Made by a program: the position numbers and the translations under genes. 64,000 nt of DNA from JACMLD01 sp039916305 (lineage in GTDB: Bacteria > Bacteroidota > Bacteroidia > Chitinophagales > Chitinophagaceae): positions 1-64,000 of the forward strand of contig JBDSLR010000038.1 of the NCBI GenBank assembly GCA_039916305.1, read 5' to 3'. Of this stretch, positions 48,107 to 57,176 are shown piece by piece. The notes under the pieces are model-generated. The model searched no databases. It saw nothing but the letters and a program-made list of their open reading frames with translations, and was not told the DNA's origin. How positions within the stretch are numbered: the stretch's first letter is position 1; each line of letters begins with the position of its first letter.

Positions 48107-49746
48107 CACTTTTTATAGTCTTGTCAATGGCTTGCTTTTTACAGTCCGCAACCGGCCAGTTGTTGCACACAGAACGTGGTTTTACCCACCAGGATACATT
48201 GCGGGGAAGCCTTAATGCCGAACGCAGCTGGTGGGATGTAACGCATTATGCAATTACCGTGCAGCCTGATTACATCAATAAAACCATCAGGGGTGGTAAC
48301 AGTATCCGGTTTAAGGTGCTTGCGGCCGGTACTACCATGCAAATAGATATGCAGGAGCCAATGGAAATTACTGCTATAACCATGCAATCGTCGCCATTAA
48401 CTTTTAAGCGTGAAGGAAATGTGTATCACATTTATGTTGCAAGAAAGTTGGCAGCAGGAAGTATGCACCAGCTTGATATTTCTTTTGCCGGCAAACCGCG
48501 CCAAGCCAGCCGGCCACCATGGGATGGAGGCTGGATATGGAAAAAAGATGCAAATGGCAATCCGTGGATGAGTGTTGCCTGCCAGGGGCTGGGCGCCAGT
48601 GTGTGGTACCCGTGCAAAGACGTGCAGAGCGACGAGCCGGATAGCGGCGCCAGCCTGGCCATGGTAGTGCCGGATACGCTGGTTGCTGTGGGTAACGCAC
48701 GTTTAAAAGAAAAGAAAAATAATGCTGATGGCAGCAGCACCTATACATGGCAGGTAGTAAATCCCATCAACAATTATAATATCATTCCATATATTGGTAA
48801 GTATGTAAATTTTACAGAAGTCTTTGATGGCGAAAAAGGCAAGCTGGACTGCAGCTATTGGGTGCTTGATTACAACCTTGACAAAGCAAGGGCGCAATTT
48901 AAACAGGCAACGCTTATGCTGAAATGTTTTGAAAACTGGTTTGGACCATACCCTTTTTATGAAGACGGGTATAAACTGGTAGAATCGCCACACCTGGGTA
49001 TGGAACACCAGAGCGCTGTAGCGTATGGCAATAAGTTTCAGAACGGTTACCTCGGCAGGGATTTATCCGGTACGGGCTGGGGATTAAAATGGGATTTCAT
49101 TATTGTACATGAAAGCGGGCATGAATGGTTTGCCAATAATATTACCAGTAAGGATCTGGCAGATATGTGGCTGCATGAAGGCTTTACCAACTATTCTGAA
49201 ACCTTATTTACAGAGTGCCAGTTTGGAACAGCGGCCGGGAGTGATTATGTAATTGGTACAAGAAAAAATATCAGCAATGATATTCCTGTTATTGGCCCTT
49301 ATGGCGTAAACCGTGAAGGAAGTGGCGATATGTATTACAAAGGCGGTAACCTGCTGCACACCCTCCGGCAGGTTATCAACAACGATTCAACATTCAGAAG
49401 TATACTCCGGGGACTGAACAAAGTTTTTTATCACCAGACGGTCACGACGCAGCAGGTGGAAAATTATATTAGTACACAGGCGGGTATTGATTTTTCCAAA
49501 GTATTTGAACAGTATTTGCGCAGCATACAAATACCGGTTTTTGAATATAGTATCAAAAATGGCAGGCTTTCATATCGCTGGGCTAATTGCATTAAGGGTT
49601 TCAACCTGGGCTTGAAAATTAATTGCGGGGGCGAACACTGGTTGAAACCAACCGAACAATGGCAAAGTTGGGCTATGCCGGCTGGTTCAAAGGAAATCTC
49701 CCCTGATAGAAATTTTTATATTAATGTAAAAAATATAAACGGATAA
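48088..49746 (+). CDS. M1 family metallopeptidase (aminopeptidase N-like)
   Basis: 552 residues from a GTG at 48088. The signal peptide ends near ATGQ. The N-terminal beta-saddle domain is seen at about 40-240. The GAMEN-like substrate motif is GMEHQ at 304-308. The zinc site HESGH (341-345) with E364 in WLHEGFTN fits HExxH-x18-E exactly. Short M1 proteins of this length lack the C-terminal armadillo domain of aminopeptidase N. It cleaves N-terminal residues of peptides in the periplasm or outside. It is divergent from the ABC substrate-binding protein gene. Confidence 0.93.
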   Translation: MNISGKALFIVLSMACFLQSATGQLLHTERGFTHQDTLRGSLNAERSWWDVTHYAITVQPDYINKTIRGGNSIRFKVLAAGTTMQIDMQEPMEITAITMQSSPLTFKREGNVYHIYVARKLAAGSMHQLDISFAGKPRQASRPPWDGGWIWKKDANGNPWMSVACQGLGASVWYPCKDVQSDEPDSGASLAMVVPDTLVAVGNARLKEKKNNADGSSTYTWQVVNPINNYNIIPYIGKYVNFTEVFDGEKGKLDCSYWVLDYNLDKARAQFKQATLMLKCFENWFGPYPFYEDGYKLVESPHLGMEHQSAVAYGNKFQNGYLGRDLSGTGWGLKWDFIIVHESGHEWFANNITSKDLADMWLHEGFTNYSETLFTECQFGTAAGSDYVIGTRKNISNDIPVIGPYGVNREGSGDMYYKGGNLLHTLRQVINNDSTFRSILRGLNKVFYHQTVTTQQVENYISTQAGIDFSKVFEQYLRSIQIPVFEYSIKNGRLSYRWANCIKGFNLGLKINCGGEHWLKPTEQWQSWAMPAGSKEISPDRNFYINVKNING

Positions 49747-49801
49747 ATGGCTGGTGCAGTTTTATTGCTTTAACATTGCGGCTGAAAGTGGAAATTATTG
49801 A

Positions 49802-51382
49802 ATGAGCAAAACAGCAATTATTATTGGTGCAGGGCCCGCCGGTTTAACGGCCGCGTATGAGTTGCTTACAAAAACTGATATCATTCCTGTCATCCTTGAA
49901 GCAGACAGCCAGGTGGGCGGCCTTTCCAAAACCATTAATTATAAAGGCAATAAAATTGATATTGGCGGTCACCGTTTCTTTTCCAAGTCGCAGAGAGTAA
50001 TTAACTGGTGGCTGCATTTTTTACCGTTGGATGCTGCGGCCAAACAACAGCATATTGATATTCAGTACCAGCATAACCATGCTGCTTTCGATATACCGGC
50101 CGCGTTCGTCGGGCGGGGCGATAATATAATGATGGTGCGCCCGCGTAAGTCAAGGATTTATTACCAGCGTAAGTTTTTTGATTACCCGCTGCAATTAAAC
50201 GGAAAAACAATTGCCAACCTGGGCTTGCTTAAAATGATGCGCATTGGCAACTCTTATGCCTATGCAAAATTATTCCCGGTAAAGCCGGAAGATAACCTGG
50301 CGCAGTTTTTTAGTAACCGTTTTGGTAAAGAGTTGTACGAGACATTTTTCAAAGATTATACAGAGAAAGTATGGGGTGTACCCTGCGAAAAAATTCCAGC
50401 CAGCTGGGGCCAGCAAAGAATAAAGGATTTGAATGTATCAAAAGTCCTTAGGCACGCTATTACCGCTTTATTTTCTTCCAATAAAACCATTCAACAAAAA
50501 GGCACCAGCACCAGCCTGATAGAGCAATTCCTCTATCCAAAATTTGGTCCGGGCCAGATGTGGGAGACAGTGGCAGCGGAAGTGCAGCGCCTGGGTGGCA
50601 CCATCCTGCTGAACACACAGCTTAAACATTTATATGGCAACAACGCTCAGCAGCTTACCAGAGCAAGCGCCACTAACCTGGTAACCGGTGAAACAACAGA
50701 CTGGAATGCGGACTATTTCTTTTCCTCCATGCCGGTAAAAGAGCTTTTTGCCCAATTGCGCAATATTCCAGTGGCAGCGAATGTACAGGCCATTGCACAG
50801 CAACTGGAATACCGCGATTTTCTGATTGTGGGTATCCTTGCCAGTGACCTGGTAGTTAAAGAAAGCAATGGGACAGGCCTGGTAAAAGATAACTGGATAT
50901 ATATACAGGATAGTAAAGTGAAAGCCGGCCGTATACAGGTATTTAATAACTGGAGCCCGTTTATGGTAGCCGACCCCGGTAAGGTTTGGTTAGGCGTAGA
51001 ATATTTTTGCAATGAAACGGATGATTTCTGGCAACAGGATGATAAAGTAATTGCTGCAGCTGCTGTTAAAGAAATGGCGTCTATCGGCATATTAGATCCC
51101 GCACAGGTAGAGGATTGTATGGTGGCCAGGGTAAAAAAAGCATATCCTTCTTATTATGGCAGTTATAATAATTTTAATGTAGTACAGCAATTTACGGATA
51201 CCATCGAAAATCTTTTTTTAATTGGCAGGAATGGTATGCACCGTTATAACAATAGTGACCACAGTATGCTTACTGCTATGACCGCCGTTGAAAATATAAT
51301 GAATGGAAGAAAAGACAAAGGCAATATCTGGTCCATCAATACGGAAGAATCTTACCATGAAGAAGAAAGCAAGGCGGATTAA
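49802..51382 (+). CDS. NAD(P)/FAD-dependent oxidoreductase (UDP-galactopyranose mutase-like)
   Basis: 526 residues. The dinucleotide-binding motif GAGPAG is at 9-14 and the second FAD contact is GGHRFFSK near 54-61. DYTEKVWGVPCEKIPASWG and the closing RNGMHRYNNSDHSMLTAMTA match a family annotated with protoporphyrinogen oxidase / amine oxidase, often found near surface-polysaccharide genes. A sugar-mutase or desaturase-type flavin role is possible. No polysaccharide locus is beside it. Its stop overlaps by four bases the stop of the convergent NlpC/P60 gene. Confidence 0.85.
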   Translation: MSKTAIIIGAGPAGLTAAYELLTKTDIIPVILEADSQVGGLSKTINYKGNKIDIGGHRFFSKSQRVINWWLHFLPLDAAAKQQHIDIQYQHNHAAFDIPAAFVGRGDNIMMVRPRKSRIYYQRKFFDYPLQLNGKTIANLGLLKMMRIGNSYAYAKLFPVKPEDNLAQFFSNRFGKELYETFFKDYTEKVWGVPCEKIPASWGQQRIKDLNVSKVLRHAITALFSSNKTIQQKGTSTSLIEQFLYPKFGPGQMWETVAAEVQRLGGTILLNTQLKHLYGNNAQQLTRASATNLVTGETTDWNADYFFSSMPVKELFAQLRNIPVAANVQAIAQQLEYRDFLIVGILASDLVVKESNGTGLVKDNWIYIQDSKVKAGRIQVFNNWSPFMVADPGKVWLGVEYFCNETDDFWQQDDKVIAAAAVKEMASIGILDPAQVEDCMVARVKKAYPSYYGSYNNFNVVQQFTDTIENLFLIGRNGMHRYNNSDHSMLTAMTAVENIMNGRKDKGNIWSINTEESYHEEESKAD

Positions 51383-52065
51383 TTACCAGAAGCGCTGATG
51401 GTTTCATTTTGCCTAATCCTGCCACCGCTCCTGAATGTGCGTGTGTAATAAGGATCAGTTAAATCACTGATGGTAACACCATAGTTGAGGGAAGCATGCA
51501 CAAACTTATTGTTGCCAAGATAAACACCTACATGTGAAATACCTTTACGCGTAGTATGAAAAAAGACCAGGTCGCCTTCTTCCAGATCATTTTTTTGCAC
51601 GCGTTCGCAAGCACTGTACTGATCCTTTGCCATACGCGGCAGGCCAACGCCAAAAACACTGGTCATCAGGTTTCCGGAAAATGCAGAACAATCTACGCCG
51701 GATTTGCTGCTGCCGCCAAAATGATAGGGCACACCATACCACTCGTCTATAAAAGAAAATAGTTTCAGGTTGTTGAGCGCTTCTACCGGTACGCCCATCA
51801 ATATGGCAAATTTAAACTGCATGGGGGTATAAATCACAGGCGAATTACCCTCCATACTGAACGTATTGCGGAATGTATTGTTACTGTGAACGGAGGGTTT
51901 AACGGCGGGTGCGGCGGCCAATGGGGTAATGCTTATATTTTCAATAAACCGCGGCTGGTTTTCGCGATGGCTGTTGCTGCTGGAAGACTTGTTATTGATA
52001 ACAGGTTTCAGGGCGGTGCAGGAACCGAGCGTAAGAGCCAGTAAAACAATTGAAATACAACGCAT
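51379..52065 (-). CDS. NlpC/P60 (C40) family peptidase, lipoprotein
   Basis: 228 residues. The lipobox is LTLGSC (C16). The NlpC/P60 catalytic core is at about 110-215: C126 in GVDCSAFS, H178 in KGISHVGVY, and H190 in KFVHASLNYG. These cut gamma-D-glutamyl-diaminopimelate or related peptide bonds in peptidoglycan. The N-terminal ~85 residues are a serine-rich linker. It is convergent with the flavin oxidoreductase gene. Confidence 0.9.
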   Translation of the reverse strand: MRCISIVLLALTLGSCTALKPVINNKSSSSNSHRENQPRFIENISITPLAAAPAVKPSVHSNNTFRNTFSMEGNSPVIYTPMQFKFAILMGVPVEALNNLKLFSFIDEWYGVPYHFGGSSKSGVDCSAFSGNLMTSVFGVGLPRMAKDQYSACERVQKNDLEEGDLVFFHTTRKGISHVGVYLGNNKFVHASLNYGVTISDLTDPYYTRTFRSGGRIRQNETISASGN

Positions 52066-52306
52066 TAGCTAAATATTTTGATGGAATAACCTACAGCGAC
52101 AAATAAAGCTATTACAGATACGCTGGCAATGTGGAAATATTGTGCCAACTCTGTAAAATTGCATTAAAACTTTGGTTGTTAATTGCACCGTAAGTCCAGT
52201 AGCCAGGAGTAATATTCAGGACTGGTGGTATGAAGGCCCTCAACATCCCGGTTTATGATTTTAACACACCATATTTAACATTTACATTTCAGCTCTAAAA
52301 TAATTT

Positions 52307-55300
52307 ATGTCGCAGTTTTCTCATTTACATGTTCACACACAATTTTCTCTGCTGGATGGAGCGGCTTCCATACAGAACCTCTATAAAAAAGCCATCGAAG
52401 ATAATATGCCAGCGCTGGCCATTACGGACCACGGTAATATGTTTGGTGTATTTGAATTTGTAAAAGAAGCATACAACCACAAGGGAGCAGATGGCAAACC
52501 TAAAGTAAAGCCTGTAGTAGGCTGTGAGTTTTATATAACGGAGAACCGTCATCGCAAACAGTTTGCAAAAGACGATAAAGATCCGCGGCATCACCAGGTA
52601 TTGCTGGCGAAAAATGATCTGGGTTACCGTAACCTAGTTAAGCTCACATCTTTGGGTTATATAGAAGGGATGTATTCCAAATACCCGCGCATAGATAAGG
52701 AACTCATTCACCGTCATCATGAAGGGTTGATTGCCACCACATGCTGCCTTGGTGCGCTGGTGCCGCAGGCTATTCTGCGCAAAGGTGAAGCAGAGGGCGA
52801 AAACGAATTTAAATGGTGGCTCAATATTTTCCAGGAAGATTATTATGTGGAGCTGCAGCGTCATGGAATACCAGACCAGGAAAAAGTAAACAAGGTGCTG
52901 CTGAAGTTTGCAAAAAAATACAATGTAAAAGTAATCGCCTCCAATGATTCGCATTATGTGGATCAGAGCGATTTTAATGCGCATGATATTTTACTCTGTA
53001 TCAATACCGGTGAGAAGCAGGCTACACCCGCGTTGCGGGAGTTCTCTGATGATGATGTAATGACGAAAAATAAGCGCTTTGCATTTCCAAATGATCAGTT
53101 TTATTTTAAGAAGACGGAGGAAATGAAGAAGGTGTTTGATGATTTGCCGGAAGCAATAGACAATACCAATGAGATTGTAGGTAAGATAGATTTACTTGAT
53201 CTGAAACGGGATATATTGTTGCCCAATTTTGTGGTTCCTGCAGGTTTTGTAACGCAGGATGATTACCTGGAACATCTCACCTGGCAGGGTGCAAAAGAAC
53301 GGTACACGGAAATGACGCCCGAAATTGAAGAACGCATCAAATTTGAACTGTTTACAGTAAGAACAATGGGGTTTGCGGGTTACTTTTTAATTGTAAGTGA
53401 TTTTATAAAAGCCGGCAGGGATATGGGTGTTTTCATTGGCCCGGGCCGTGGTTCCGCCGCGGGCAGTGTGGTAGCTTTTTGTATCGGCATTACCAACATC
53501 GATCCCATTAAATACAACCTGCTGTTTGAAAGGTTTTTAAACCCCGATCGTAAATCAATGCCGGATATTGATACAGATTTTGACGATGAAGGCAGGCAAA
53601 AAGTAATCAATTATGTTGTAGATAAATACGGCAAGAACCAGGTGGCCCAAATCATCACTTACGGCACCATGGCTGCCAAAAGCAGTATTGCAGATGTGGC
53701 CAGGGTAATGGATTTACCGTTGGCAGAAAGCCGCGCCATGACGAAGCTGATTCCGGAAAAACCGGGTGTTACCCTCAAGCGTCTGCTGCATGCGCCCATG
53801 ACGGTGAAGGAAGCAAAGAACGGCGTAAAATCACTGGAAGAAAAAGAACAGCTACAGGCAGATGATTGGGAGAATGTAAGAAAGCTGCGCGAGATTTATG
53901 CCGGCAAGGATATGCTCAGCAGTATATTGCATGAAGCAGAAGTGCTGGAGGGATCTGTGCGCAGTACAGGTATACATGCGGCGGGAATTATTATTGCCCC
54001 CACCGATCTAACGGACCTAATCCCTGTGGCTACATCAAAAGAATCGGAACTCTGGCTTACGCAAATTGAAGGCAGCATTATTGAGGAAGCCGGTGTTATA
54101 AAAATGGATTTTTTAGGATTGAAAACATTAACCATCCTGAAAAATGCACTGGTGCTTATTAAACTCAACCATGGCGTAACCATCAATATTGATACTATTC
54201 CGCTGGATGATCCAAAAACATTTGAACTCTACCAGCGCGGTGAAACCAATGCTACATTCCAGTTTGAAAGCGCAGGGATGCAAAAGTACCTGCGTGATCT
54301 GAAACCGGATAAGTTCAATGACTTAATTGCCATGAACGCCTTGTACCGCCCGGGCCCTATTGCTTATATCCCCAACTTTATTGACCGAAAGCACGGGCGT
54401 GAACTGATTAGCTATGACCTGGAAGTGATGGAAGAAGATTTGAAGGACACCTATGGCATTACTGTATACCAGGAACAGGTGATGCTGCTCTCGCAAAAGA
54501 TTGCGGGCTTTAGCAAAGGTGATGCCGATGTGCTGCGAAAAGCCATGGGTAAAAAGCAAAAAAGTGTACTGGATAAAATGAAGAAGCAGTTTGTTGACGG
54601 TGCCCGGGCCAAAGGGCACGCGGCCGACAAGCTGGAAAAAATATGGACAGACTGGGAGGCATTTGCGCAATACGCATTTAATAAATCACATTCTACCTGT
54701 TATGCGTATGTAGCTTACCAGACCGCTTATTTGAAAGCCCATTATCCTTCTGAGTACATGGCTGCGGTACTGAACAATGCCGGCAGTATTGAAAAGACAA
54801 CTTTCTTTATGGAAGAGTGCAAGCGCATGGGGTTGAAAGTATTGGGGCCGGATATCAATGAATCACTGAGTGGATTTGCTGTAAACAGTAAGGGTGAAAT
54901 CCGTTTCGGGCTCGGCGGATTAAAAGGCGTGGGCGAAGCAGCAGTGGAAGGCATTATTGAAGAACGCAGCAAGCGCGGTATGTATATTAATATTTTTGAT
55001 TTTATAAAACGCGTTAACCAGCGGACAGTCAATAAAAAAACACTGGAAAGCCTGGCGTATGCCGGAGGGTTCGATTGCTTCACGGAGATGCACCGGGGCC
55101 AGTATTTTTACATCCCGCAAGGCGATATTTCTACCGGCCTGGAAAAAATCATCCGCTTCGGTAATATTTTTCAAACACAATCTTTGGGTAATGCCAATAC
55201 GCTATTTGGCGATTTACCGGCAGTAATGGATGTGCCGATGCCCAAAATACCTACCTGTGAGCCCTGGTCGCTCACTGAATTGCTGGATCATGAAAAAGAA

Positions 55301-55936
55301 GTAACTGGCATGTTCATGAGTGGCCATCCATTGGATAATTTTAAATTTGAAATGAACCATTATGGCATAACCAGCCTGCAGGAGTTCAATGAAATAAAGC
55401 AATCGGTTACCCCGCAAACCAATCCCAATAAACCATTGCGCCTCGCCGGGCTTATCATAGATGCCCAGCACAGGGTGAGCAGGCAGGGCAAAAATTTTGG
55501 ATCTGTGATGCTGGAAGACTACAGTGGTAAATCTGAGTTTATGCTCTGGAGCGAAGACTACAACCGGTTCAGGAATTACATGGAAAAGGGAACCAACCTG
55601 TTTGTAAGCGGCAGCTTCAAGCAGCGGTACAACAAGGCGGAGTTTGAATTCAGGATAGAGAAGATAATGCTGCTGGAAAGTATTAAGCAGCAACTTACCA
55701 AGCAAGTAGTTATAGACCTGGAGGCGCGGCACCTGAACGATAAGATGCTGCATTTCTTTGAGCACAATATCAAGCGCTTTCCCGGCCGCACGGGACTTAA
55801 GTTTACTATTAAAGAACCCAAAAACAACCTAAAAGTGGGTATGCTTACCATGGATGGTGGCTTTGAGATGAATGACGATATGGCTGTGTTTTTATCAGAT
55901 AATCCTGAGTTTGAAGTACATGTGGTTACCGTGTAA
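52307..55936 (+). CDS. dnaE: DNA polymerase III subunit alpha
   Basis: 1209 residues. The PHP domain begins the protein (FSHLHVHTQFSLLDG, then ALAITDHGNMFG). The palm catalytic aspartates are in the SMPDIDTDFDD loop at about 423-433. Fingers and tau-binding regions follow (QQEQVM-type near LYQEQVMLLSQKIAGF; FNKSHSTCYAYVAYQTAYLKAHYP). An OB domain lies near 1050 (LRLAGLIIDAQHRVSRQGK). Length and layout are standard for DnaE of Bacteroidota. It is the replicative polymerase. The gene is single, with 255 bases to trxA. Confidence 0.97.
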   Translation: MSQFSHLHVHTQFSLLDGAASIQNLYKKAIEDNMPALAITDHGNMFGVFEFVKEAYNHKGADGKPKVKPVVGCEFYITENRHRKQFAKDDKDPRHHQVLLAKNDLGYRNLVKLTSLGYIEGMYSKYPRIDKELIHRHHEGLIATTCCLGALVPQAILRKGEAEGENEFKWWLNIFQEDYYVELQRHGIPDQEKVNKVLLKFAKKYNVKVIASNDSHYVDQSDFNAHDILLCINTGEKQATPALREFSDDDVMTKNKRFAFPNDQFYFKKTEEMKKVFDDLPEAIDNTNEIVGKIDLLDLKRDILLPNFVVPAGFVTQDDYLEHLTWQGAKERYTEMTPEIEERIKFELFTVRTMGFAGYFLIVSDFIKAGRDMGVFIGPGRGSAAGSVVAFCIGITNIDPIKYNLLFERFLNPDRKSMPDIDTDFDDEGRQKVINYVVDKYGKNQVAQIITYGTMAAKSSIADVARVMDLPLAESRAMTKLIPEKPGVTLKRLLHAPMTVKEAKNGVKSLEEKEQLQADDWENVRKLREIYAGKDMLSSILHEAEVLEGSVRSTGIHAAGIIIAPTDLTDLIPVATSKESELWLTQIEGSIIEEAGVIKMDFLGLKTLTILKNALVLIKLNHGVTINIDTIPLDDPKTFELYQRGETNATFQFESAGMQKYLRDLKPDKFNDLIAMNALYRPGPIAYIPNFIDRKHGRELISYDLEVMEEDLKDTYGITVYQEQVMLLSQKIAGFSKGDADVLRKAMGKKQKSVLDKMKKQFVDGARAKGHAADKLEKIWTDWEAFAQYAFNKSHSTCYAYVAYQTAYLKAHYPSEYMAAVLNNAGSIEKTTFFMEECKRMGLKVLGPDINESLSGFAVNSKGEIRFGLGGLKGVGEAAVEGIIEERSKRGMYINIFDFIKRVNQRTVNKKTLESLAYAGGFDCFTEMHRGQYFYIPQGDISTGLEKIIRFGNIFQTQSLGNANTLFGDLPAVMDVPMPKIPTCEPWSLTELLDHEKEVTGMFMSGHPLDNFKFEMNHYGITSLQEFNEIKQSVTPQTNPNKPLRLAGLIIDAQHRVSRQGKNFGSVMLEDYSGKSEFMLWSEDYNRFRNYMEKGTNLFVSGSFKQRYNKAEFEFRIEKIMLLESIKQQLTKQVVIDLEARHLNDKMLHFFEHNIKRFPGRTGLKFTIKEPKNNLKVGMLTMDGGFEMNDDMAVFLSDNPEFEVHVVTV

Positions 55937-56130
55937 TTGTTATTGATAGAGGCCAGCAGGGCAGACCTTGCGACTTGCCCGTGAGGCTAATTAGCCTTAT
56001 CGCGAAAACTCACGTTTAGCTTTATTTAACGTATTAAAGACTTTTTGCCAGTTCTTACCTGCATAAGTATAGAAAAATGACAACTTATACACAACTTTAT
56101 GCCAGCAAAGCATGTTATAAGGGTTGGAGT

Positions 56131-56138
56131 TAATTTTG
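56131..56138 (+). promoter_or_regulatory. -7 box of the thioredoxin gene
   Basis: TAATTTTG, 54 bases upstream of the trxA ATG. A weak -33 element cannot be placed with confidence. Confidence 0.4.
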
Positions 56139-56192
56139 CAGTTCCTATTGAGCAAACAATCAAAATAATATATAAATTTAAATCACATTATT

Positions 56193-56510
56193 ATGGCAGC
56201 AGAATTCACCGATTCAAACTTTAAAACTGAGGTGCTTGACTCCTCTAAATTAACAGTGATAGACTTTTGGGCAGAATGGTGCGGTCCTTGCCGCGCAATC
56301 GGACCCGTTATCGAAGAACTAAGCAAAGAATATTCTGGTAAAATAAACGTGGGCAAGGTAAACGTGGATCACAACCCGCAACTAAGCACCAATTATGGAA
56401 TCACCTCTATCCCCGCTATACTTTTTGTAAAAAATGGTAACGTGGTAGACAAGCTGGTAGGCGCACAGCCCAAAGCAAACTTTGTTAAGAAAATTGAGCA
56501 GCATATTTAA
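56193..56510 (+). CDS. trxA: Thioredoxin
   Basis: 105 residues with the complete thioredoxin fold. The active site WCGPC is at 29-33 (C30, C33), and the cis-proline loop is TSIPAILFVKNG. No signal peptide is present, so it is the cytoplasmic disulfide reductant for ribonucleotide reductase, peroxiredoxins and other targets. A strong terminator follows 24 bases later. Confidence 0.97.
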   Translation: MAAEFTDSNFKTEVLDSSKLTVIDFWAEWCGPCRAIGPVIEELSKEYSGKINVGKVNVDHNPQLSTNYGITSIPAILFVKNGNVVDKLVGAQPKANFVKKIEQHI

Positions 56511-56534
56511 ATGTTGCCAGTCAGGATATAGTAG

Positions 56535-56562
56535 AACCCCCGGAATTTTTCGGGGGTTTTTT
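56535..56562 (+). terminator. trxA terminator
   Basis: AACCCCCG (56535-56542) pairs with CGGGGGTT (56551-56558), the inner part pairs further, and a T-run follows. Confidence 0.94.
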
Positions 56563-56688
56563 GTGAATAATGCCAATCCGGCGTGGTCAAAGTGTGTGCC
56601 CGGTTGGTTCTTTCCAGGCTGCTCAATTGCCTGATACAAGAACTGCTATGGCAAGTCAGTTCCGGCAGTTCATAGCTTTACAGCCGCA

Positions 56689-56980
56689 TTGAAGACCTGC
56701 AGAAATCATGTAAGTATCTTGCTCGAGAGTATTGAGGCCTACGCTGAAATTTTTTTTGAAAATGGGGCAACAGCTATAACTGTTTATGAAAAGCTGTATC
56801 CGCATATTTTTAAAAATGCGGAGGCAATATTTGAGTTGGACTTCGGGTACTGCATTAATTCGCTACCTGGAAAAATTGCCGTCGGAATTGAAAGATAATT
56901 TTACAAATGAATACCGGCGGCGGCTACACGCGGAATATGGAAACAGCCAGCCAGTTTTCTATCCGTTTAAGCGCATTTAA
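56689..56980 (+). pseudogene. C-terminal remnant of a trans-aconitate methyltransferase-like gene
   Basis: One frame encodes FENGATAITVYEKLYPHIF and KNAEAIFELDF. The next frame continues without a gap as GTALIRYLEKLPSELKD, NFTNEYRRRLHAEYG and VFYPFKRI, ending at 56980. The combined order matches the last ~90 residues of Tam-type SAM methyltransferases (AIxxW...TGLRPxL...LPE...FxxxY...YP...FPRLF). The SAM-binding core is missing and a frameshift is present near 56844-56848. The preceding ~130 bases show no clear coding signal. It is a decayed gene fragment. The family match is by eye. Confidence 0.6.
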
Positions 56981-57176
56981 TGTCAGCGGTATTTTAATCA
57001 AGCGGCAATGATAGTGACGCATACTGCAGCAATATTTCATCTTTTTCAGGCATTTATTGTGTAATTTTAAGGAGCAGCTGGTATAGATATTCAGCTGGCT
57101 TACTGTCAACGGCACTGATCATGTAGCAGAAAATAACTGGTAGATTTTTTATCTGTCAGTAACAAATACTGCGCAT

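Noticed and set aside
55214..55765. 183-codon frame opposite dnaE
   Set aside because: Antisense of the polymerase with no independent signature.
55984..55997. Perfect palindrome AGGCTAATTAGCCT after dnaE
   Set aside because: Too small and without a T-run for a terminator, and no promoter element beside it. Could be an operator but nothing else supports this.
56085..56093. TTATACACA, a DnaA-box-like site ahead of trxA
   Set aside because: Single site, within chance expectation.
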